Shown: positions 56,971 through 64,000 of the stretch, piece by piece
Layout of the letters: each line of letters opens with the position of its first letter
Numbering within the stretch: the first letter of the stretch is position 1
NCBI RefSeq assembly: GCF_021130785.1
Contig: NC_060208.1
Span: forward strand, 56,013,001-56,077,000
Direction: 5' to 3'
DNA length: 64,000 nucleotides
DNA from: Homalodisca vitripennis
Lineage: Eukaryota; Arthropoda; Insecta; Hemiptera; Cicadellidae
Made by a program: the position numbers and the translations under genes
Notes under the pieces: model-generated
Told to the model about the DNA's origin: nothing
Database searches by the model: none
The model's input: the letters and a program-made list of their open reading frames with translations, nothing else

Positions 56971-57051
56971 GTCCTCCTCCTCCGTAGACTAATGTTTATA
57001 GTCTCGGCTCTCTAACCGAGAGATCATGGGTTCAAATCCCGGGGAGGTCCA
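56971..57051 (+). other. tRNA-like sequence (pseudo-tRNA or SINE head)
   Basis: GGTTCAAATCC matches the internal B-box, with a T-loop TTCAAAT closed by GGG/CCC. An anticodon-arm-like hairpin CTCGG-CTCTCTAA-CCGAG lies before it, but its loop has eight bases instead of seven. The outer GTCCTCC/GGAGGTC can pair as an acceptor stem with one mismatch. The D-arm (TAGACTAATGTTTATAG) is poor. It is probably a degenerate tRNA or tRNA-derived SINE head and not a functional tRNA. Confidence 0.35.
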
Positions 57052-57213
57052 ATCGTGAACTTTTTAATTTTAAAATAAAAACCAGTGCACTTCGAAGCCG
57101 GCATAGCTGAGGCTTAAATGAGATAACAAAATAATTAAAAAGTAAGCATTGTTACATCAGCTATTTTAAATTGAATTGGTATCGATTTATTGTGATTTAT
57201 ATCTCTGTATTTA

Positions 57214-57217
<4 letters not shown>

Positions 57218-57288
<71 letters not shown>

Positions 57289-57313
57289 CGTATATATATA
57301 TATATATATATAT
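57218..57313. repeat. (TA)n microsatellite
   Basis: Nearly pure (TA) repeats with one ACAGAACG interruption at about 57282-57290. Similar tracts lie at about 3557-3669, 19868-19880 and 53139-53182. Confidence 0.95.
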
Positions 57314-60300
57314 CTGTATTTATATCTCTAATGAATATTTATTATATATTTATCTATGGACAAATCTTCTGTTCCACCGTCTTTGTAGTCCCCATTAGTT
57401 TTTATAAAAAGAATAATTTGGAATTTGATAGTTGTTAGTATTACGGGATAGGTAAATGCTGTATTACAGATAATTCCAATAGGGATGCATAAACATTAAC
57501 CCTCGTACTTCAGATACTCTGATGTAAATATGTCAGAACATTACTTTGTCTTAAAAAATCAATTATCTTAGCTTAATCCAGTTCAATTTAGTTATATGCT
57601 AACATTATAATATTTAACAGGATAATAGTTAAACATAATAGATCAAGTATACGTACTATTTATAATATAATGTATGTAGATATCCACATTTCAATTGATG
57701 TGTGTGGTAAAGGAACTGCTTATTATATAATTGAACCATCGTTTACGATAAGCGACTATTATTACGTGCATTAAATTGTATTACTGGCAAATATAACGTT
57801 TAATTATGGTGTTTGTAACCGAGGGTGCAAATCGAGGTCAAGTTAATGAGCTAAGCAAGTTCGATAAGTTGGTCGTCAGTGTTGATGACACGATATCTCT
57901 GGGGTGGTACTGTAGCTAGATCCGTCCCAACGGGTCTGTCTTCTACTACATATGGTGTTACGAAATGTACGGAAGCTTAATCGGGTTATGCGAGTATTGT
58001 AGTTTTACAACTAATTTGAAGCTGTTCTCTTTTATTGTGTAATATGCGAAACTTCTATGTTGTGTAAAAGACTTGCGTTCTTGCTTAAGTCAGGAGTATT
58101 GAAATCTGCTATGTTGATTTTACTTCTATTACAAAAAGCGTTGAATTTCAAATGCTTTCTAATTTTACGGTATTTTTGTTGGTTAGCCAGAAAACAAATA
58201 TCAGTCCTTTATGCAAGCCATCCTTTAAATGTTTTAAAAGTATGCACTTTACAAGAAACATTAAATTTTTAATTTTAAGCAACATTAAATCAGAAATGGT
58301 CTTTTATTAGTTTAAATGAAATGACTTTTATACATAATTGGGGTCAATAATAACGTTTAATGACTATAATTACCCTGTTTCGTACTTAAACAAACCATTT
58401 ATTAAACAGTGTAATTGGCTACATAGTATTTTTTAATACTAATGATGACATTAATTTCTTAGTCACTCACTAATTATGCACATTATAAAAAAATGTTTCG
58501 TTGGTTTAAAAATGGTTACTCTCTTACTAGTTTGACTTTAAATTTAACGAAAACTGATAAAATGGCAGATACTTTTGAAGACTTAAAACATCTCTCTTTG
58601 TACAAAAACGAATAGCAAGAAAATGGATTTAATGCCTCTCTATAATATAGTTTATTTTAATTTCTATACAGTTATAAAAACAGAAAATATATTTTTTTCG
58701 AATATCTTTCAACCGATCCTAACAAACCAGAACACTTTTTGGGAATTATTTTTTTGTGCCTGAGAATTTGTTGTGATTGGTTTTGATTTGATATAAACGG
58801 TTTAAAACAGCATCGACATTATAATTGAAATACATTTTAAATCTATAAGAATAAATTATGTTCTAAGAACGGCAAACAATGATTCAGATTTTATACAGTG
58901 ACGTAACTTAAGAATTAAGTTTTTGAAATTTTAAGTCAAACACGAACACGCAATAAAATATGATACTTATATTAATTTTTTTTATTACACTCCAAATCTT
59001 GAAAACAATAATGGAGTTTTTTACGACTTCGCCTTTAACATTGTGTGTTTTTTAATGATTATAATTTTCATATTTTATCTATAATAGTAAATGATATTTC
59101 CTATAATGGATATGTATTTTATCCTGGTTGTTAAGATTCTACGTGACCCGATAACCCAATAACCCCATATAGATTCATTGCTAACTTAATGTTTACTTAT
59201 TTGAAGATGTAGAAAGTTGAAACTTTGCACGTCGTTGCGGCCTTGGACTCAAAACTTAGTACTAATCCAAACATTGCATTAGTATTATTATACTTTTTTT
59301 GCGACTGGAGTTCTTGTAAGAAAACGAATGGGACAATTTCAAACAAGGTAATATTTTAAGCAACTCCAAAAAGAAAACAAAATGTTTACCATTAGTTATT
59401 AATATACCATAAATTTGTATTAAATTTTACACGTGGACAGATTTGACTGTACCCTTTATAACTCGAAAACCTTAGGGGATCGAGGGCCCTAAAGCAACGA
59501 TTTTCGAAATTTTAAATAATAAGCTAAAATATTATCGAGAATAGGATACTAATATGCAAGTTGAGTAACAAATTAAAGGAATGTATTATTTAAACATGAC
59601 TATCCACATTTTAAATAATTAAAATTACAGAACATGGGTCCATGATTTAATCTGCAATAAATAAAAAAGGTTCTTACTTTAGATTATTAAGAAACATATT
59701 CGATACTGAGAAACCAAATGATTTGTTTAATCAGAAACCAACTGGTTTTAGAAATAGTTGAATATGTTACTCCCAATACATATAAATAAATTTAACATGT
59801 ACAAGTAATTTTTATACATTTCAATGAAATATTCGATTTCTGAATCAGAAAATAACTGTTGTTTTTATTCCAAACCAGTGAGCCCACAATTTTGAAACAT
59901 AAAAATATCTTGAAGAAATGGATCTACTGATGGATCTAGTAGCCTCTAGTAGGTCACTGGAGTGTGGTATTGAAAGATTGTGATCTGTAAAATGGGTATA
60001 TAAAGCTCTATTTAGGAACCAGCTGAGTCACTTCCTAGGGTGTATGTAGGCCAGTGTAACTTACAGAAGGTATGTTGTCTCTGTCGACAGTTGACAACCG
60101 AGCTGTTTGTCACGTTCTGTGGTTTAGTGTTTTTAGTAGAGTAGGCCTAGATGTTAGATGATGGCTAAACTGGAAGTGAACGGTTGCTGTTGTCTTGGGG
60201 CAATGTACCGCAGATAATCATATCCTTTCCAGAGCAGAAGTGAAACGGCCTTTCACTAGATCATCATAAAAACACCATATAAATAATCTAGCTTTCCACA

Positions 60301-63300
60301 TATAATTTGAACAAAACCTCTAGTATTTTATGACTCAGTTGTAATGTATCCTTCATAAATCTGCCTGGTCAGGGTTTATGTGCGACGGAACGCTTAATGT
60401 AATCTACTATGACCAGAGTCCCTTTTTCTGTGAGGCCAGAAGGCGAAGACAACGCTCGAACCGCATTTCATTGCTTTTAATATGGTTTGTTTTCGCTGTT
60501 CCGCACATTCACATAAAAACTAAAAATTTCGAATACAACAAGTGGACTATATTTATTAGAATTTAAATGACAAAGAATGCAAATGTAACCAGAGTACATT
60601 TTTTTCTTAATCACACTCAAGGATAAAAACAGGTTGTGGTTATTAAATGATATGACAGTGCCATAATGTGTGATACGAATAAGTGTACACACAAATAACA
60701 TATGCAAATACAAATTAAAGTATTAACGAATTTTGAGATTTCGTAAATCCAAAGAGGAAAGAAAAAGTGAAATACTAAAAGGCATTTTGTGAAGGCTACG
60801 TATGAAAATGATCCGCTGATAGTAAGCCAGAAAGCAGTAGTTATCATTATGGTTTTGTCCGATTAAATATTAGTAAACAGATACTGCAATCACACCATAA
60901 GAATAGACCATATATGGACCAATAAGGCGAACACTTCTAGACTAGCCCTTTTATGAAACTTCATTGATACTTCCATAGACCCATTGTGTGAACTAAAACA
61001 ACAGCTTGTGTGAACTTTTTGAAGGTAAACATGTCTTTGCATAACCCCTTTTGACGAGATTATGTCCGCCTGGGTCTTTGTCAAGTTTTTGTAATTTCTT
61101 AAAAAACTTCAGTGTGTGTAGCTTAATGTGAGTTATACTGTAAAAGAAATAGTTCTAACTCTTCTAAGGGAAATTAATAATAAAAATGAAAAATGAGCGT
61201 ATTCGATATATTAGATTATCAAATGGTTCGTGGAAAACCTCAGTACCTGTAGAGTGATGTAGTAAATGGGCTGTAATTAGAAACATAAATTTTGAACGAT
61301 CTTTGACTGCATGTTTAAGATACTATCTAGACGTCCAAATGCTATTCTTGGCCGTCATAACGATATGAATGTTCTCTCACATCGAATAAAGTTATTAGTT
61401 GAAGTTTTACAAAACATTCCTTGCTATGAGATTTTTAATGAGATACATACAAAAAAAATGTCCACTGTATCATAGGGAAAATATAATAAAAGAAAGATCC
61501 CACAACACAAATATTACTTTAATCGAAGAAACAAGACAATGTGTCCAGTGACAGTTACTTGTTCCTGCAGGGAGTGACTGAGTGGCTGGGACGGCATGTC
61601 CACTGTTGTCAAATCTCATTTCTCCCACAGTACCACTGATCGGGTAACCTTGGTTTATAAACCAGTCCGGGTTCACTGTACATAATACCGGGTTACGTAA
61701 CGGTAAACCGGAGCTCTTAGTCGGTGCGCGTGAATCTATTGTATTACTTGAGAAACATTGGTATCCGGGGGACCTGAGTTCTCTCAGAAGATATCTTGTT
61801 GTTAGTCTATCCGCATTGTTCTACTGACGGACAAATCAGTAGATAGCGCTTTGTTGCCACAAGATAAATACCGCGATAAACACTTTCTGTTGTTGTCATC
61901 GTCACTGATATCTCTGTACACCACGGTTATAATAATTCAGTACATTTTAGAGCTTCTAGCAATTTTATGGTATTTAATTTTGTAACACGTAACATTTTTA
62001 AGTGAATTTTATGCAAAGTTAAATTGATCTGTAATCGTGTAGTTGCAGATCTTAAGCAACATATCCGTAAATTACAGTATCTGTATTTTATTATTTGCTC
62101 AGTTTGTCACCAATATGGGATTCTAATAAGTTGTGAATGCGGTAAATTTACCTTTGAATCGTTCATGGTCAAGGGAGATTTGGAGGTTCAGGTTATTTGA
62201 ACCATGTTAAACATTTTAGGGACCCCCACGCGATTAGAGGGACCATCCCATCTCCGCTAAGATGTCGAATGAGAATAACAAAAACGTTTTGGGTATACTT
62301 TTATTAATATCTTAAATTAATACATATTACATGTGTTTACTGTTTAAACCTATAAATCAAGTATGTTGATTGAGGAATGATCCATTTGAGTGCTTTCCCG
62401 AAACAAAGAACCCGACAGTAAGGCTACGACGCGACGCGCGACGGTTCAGCGGCGGGGAGGGAGCAATACGGGGCTCGCGCGTGGTATCAATTCAATTTAA
62501 TGAATATTATTATTTGTTTCTTTCTTGTTATTTCAAACATGTTAATTGTTATATCATAACATTATAGAGCTAAAATTAGTGTCAACATAAATCTGTTTAA
62601 ACCCATCACCTGCTTACTTGATACATCTTAGAATTAGGCGGAATATAGGAATTTTTATTAGAAATCAGAAATCAGCTTTGGGTTTTTCCGTAGAAGACGA
62701 ACACTCATATAAATTTTCCTATGAGTAGAGAAAACAAACATGAAGTTGGTCATTGTGAAGTTGCTGTTTCTCAATAGGTAAAGGCAATTGCTAAATGTAG
62801 TAAAGTGAAATGGAACAAAGTAGAGACAACATGTTTTATCAACTCAGACAAGTTGTATTGCTCACTTAGGAATAATTAGGACAACAACAGACTTTAATGA
62901 CTCCGCCCACTTCCACAGTTACCTTTCGATTTGTAATCTTGACCTGTAGATCAATCCTTTATCCCAATATTTTGACGTTTGCTGTTAGTGGAAATGTGCC
63001 ACTCCTGGACATCCATAGAGTTTGCCAGATGTAATCGATATTTATTGTACCCAGTGTAGGTTTAAGTGAAAGATATAAACCAGCCATAAGTAAACCCTCC
63101 TGGGGTTATTGAAGTGTTACAAATTTTTCAACTACACACACTAAAAGAAGAGTAGAGTCGAACAATAAATTGTTGAGTTTGGGCCCACCCGAAGTAAAAT
63201 CCCAGATACGCCACTGCTTTTCGACGCCCCCTCCCAAGTCAGGGCATGCACCTTGTCAGGGCATGCAGTTTAGGCAATATTCGATACAAGAACACTTTGG

Positions 63301-64000
63301 AAAGCCCGGACACTTTCTCTCCAGTTGGAAACTAGCCGAGTGTTTTTTCCTTCTAGACACAGCAACTCGCGTAGGAAATTTGAACTGACATTTCCTGCCA
63401 ATAGTGGGTCAGATAACTAGGCCAGAACGTTCGACATAAGATCGTTGACGGGTTTCTCTCCTTTTTTCCTCGTTACTTCATCGATTATGGGACAGAGCCA
63501 GAGTTTCTATCGTTGTCTATCGTTGACGGGGAAACGGTAGCTAGGCTCACTCACTTTCTCAATCAGGGAGGTCACGGCGAACTCATCATTTCCGTAATTT
63601 TCTCTGTAATTGTGGTTGTCTCCATTTCTCTGTTGCAGAGAGTAGACACTTTTTCTTTTAAGGTGATATGCATCTTTGATCGTATGCCACATTGAGACAA
63701 TATGTGAGCTGAGTTTTAGAACAGTTAGTAGAAACTTTTAGTAAACGTTAGTAGAACAGATTTACAAATATGAAGAAATTGTGGTTACACATGAAGTTAC
63801 CAAACCGAAAGGCTTTAAAATAAATGAAAAGATCACTCGAAGTCAACGCAGACCAATTTTTTCAATTTTGAAATAATTTAGATAATATTTGAGATATTAT
63901 TCGCGTCGTAAAGGTATCAGTAGTATACTTTAAATTATGTTTTGGTCCATTGAAGATAAATTGGGAATTATTTCGAATCGTCTGGGGAGAAATTCCCCAA
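57314..64000. other. Long AT-rich stretch without recognised genes
   Basis: Several frames of 60-78 codons occur on both strands, none with family resemblance. CpG-richer patches lie at about 61540-61740 and 62395-62490. Near 63180-63220 the sequence CCCAGATACGCCACTG reads, reversed, as CAGTGGCGTATCTGGG, a form common at ends of hAT-like small elements, but no partner end was found. It may be intron of the transporter gene starting at 35.7 kb. Confidence 0.35.

Noticed and set aside
55007..57398. Frames rich in Tyr-Ile across 55.0-55.3 and 57.2-57.4 kb
   Set aside because: They are translations of (TA)n tracts.
63177..63220. hAT-like terminus CAGTGGCGTATCTGGG (reverse)
   Set aside because: No partner end or duplication within the window; kept only as a note.

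Overview
The window looks like nuclear DNA of an insect, probably a hemipteran (lineage is an inference). It is AT-rich, its genes have few short exons in kilobase introns with GT/AG splice sites, and most of the coding-like sequence belongs to transposable elements (TEs). Nothing prokaryotic such as operons or Shine-Dalgarno sites is seen.

Two host genes can be supported. On the minus strand, four in-frame spliced exons between 309 and 10641 encode mitochondrial small-subunit ribosomal protein uS7m (MRPS7). Its first exon was not found and its 3' end lies beyond base 1. On the plus strand, two alternative-looking first exons, 4 kb apart at 31744-31836 and 35720-35812, encode the same 31-residue amino terminus of an UNC93-like transporter resembling MFSD11. 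Both end in GTAAGT donors in the same phase. Downstream exons were not found and may lie right of the window, so much of 36-64 kb may be intron.

Layout: 0-10.6 kb is MRPS7, with a broken mariner (4417-5748) and a broken 4-bp-TSD element (8424-10397) in its introns. 10.6-31 kb is a TE cluster: diverged repeat pairs, small Merlin-like elements, a composite repeat, a minisatellite, a 2-kb element with long inverted ends (19116-21107), a second 4-bp-TSD element (21488-24511), a Mutator-like transposase remnant broken by two nested small elements (25162-27713), and a 5'-truncated LINE (about 27905-29802). 31-49 kb holds the transporter first exons, a third Merlin-like element, 17 copies of a 77-bp repeat (39669-40977) and a hAT-derived element (46762-47544). 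49.8-55.1 kb is a rearranged LINE with an intact 610-residue ORF1 (FLYWCH-like finger, coiled coil, SGNH-hydrolase-like domain), an ORF2 with an inverted piece, and a second LINE fragment inside it. 55-64 kb has a 106-bp tandem repeat, a tRNA-like sequence and AT microsatellites, and is otherwise featureless.

The genes do not form a pathway. The main stories are repeated TE insertion, including TE-in-TE nesting dated by target-site duplications, and duplication of a host first exon. Family names come from motif recognition by eye; no database search was run.
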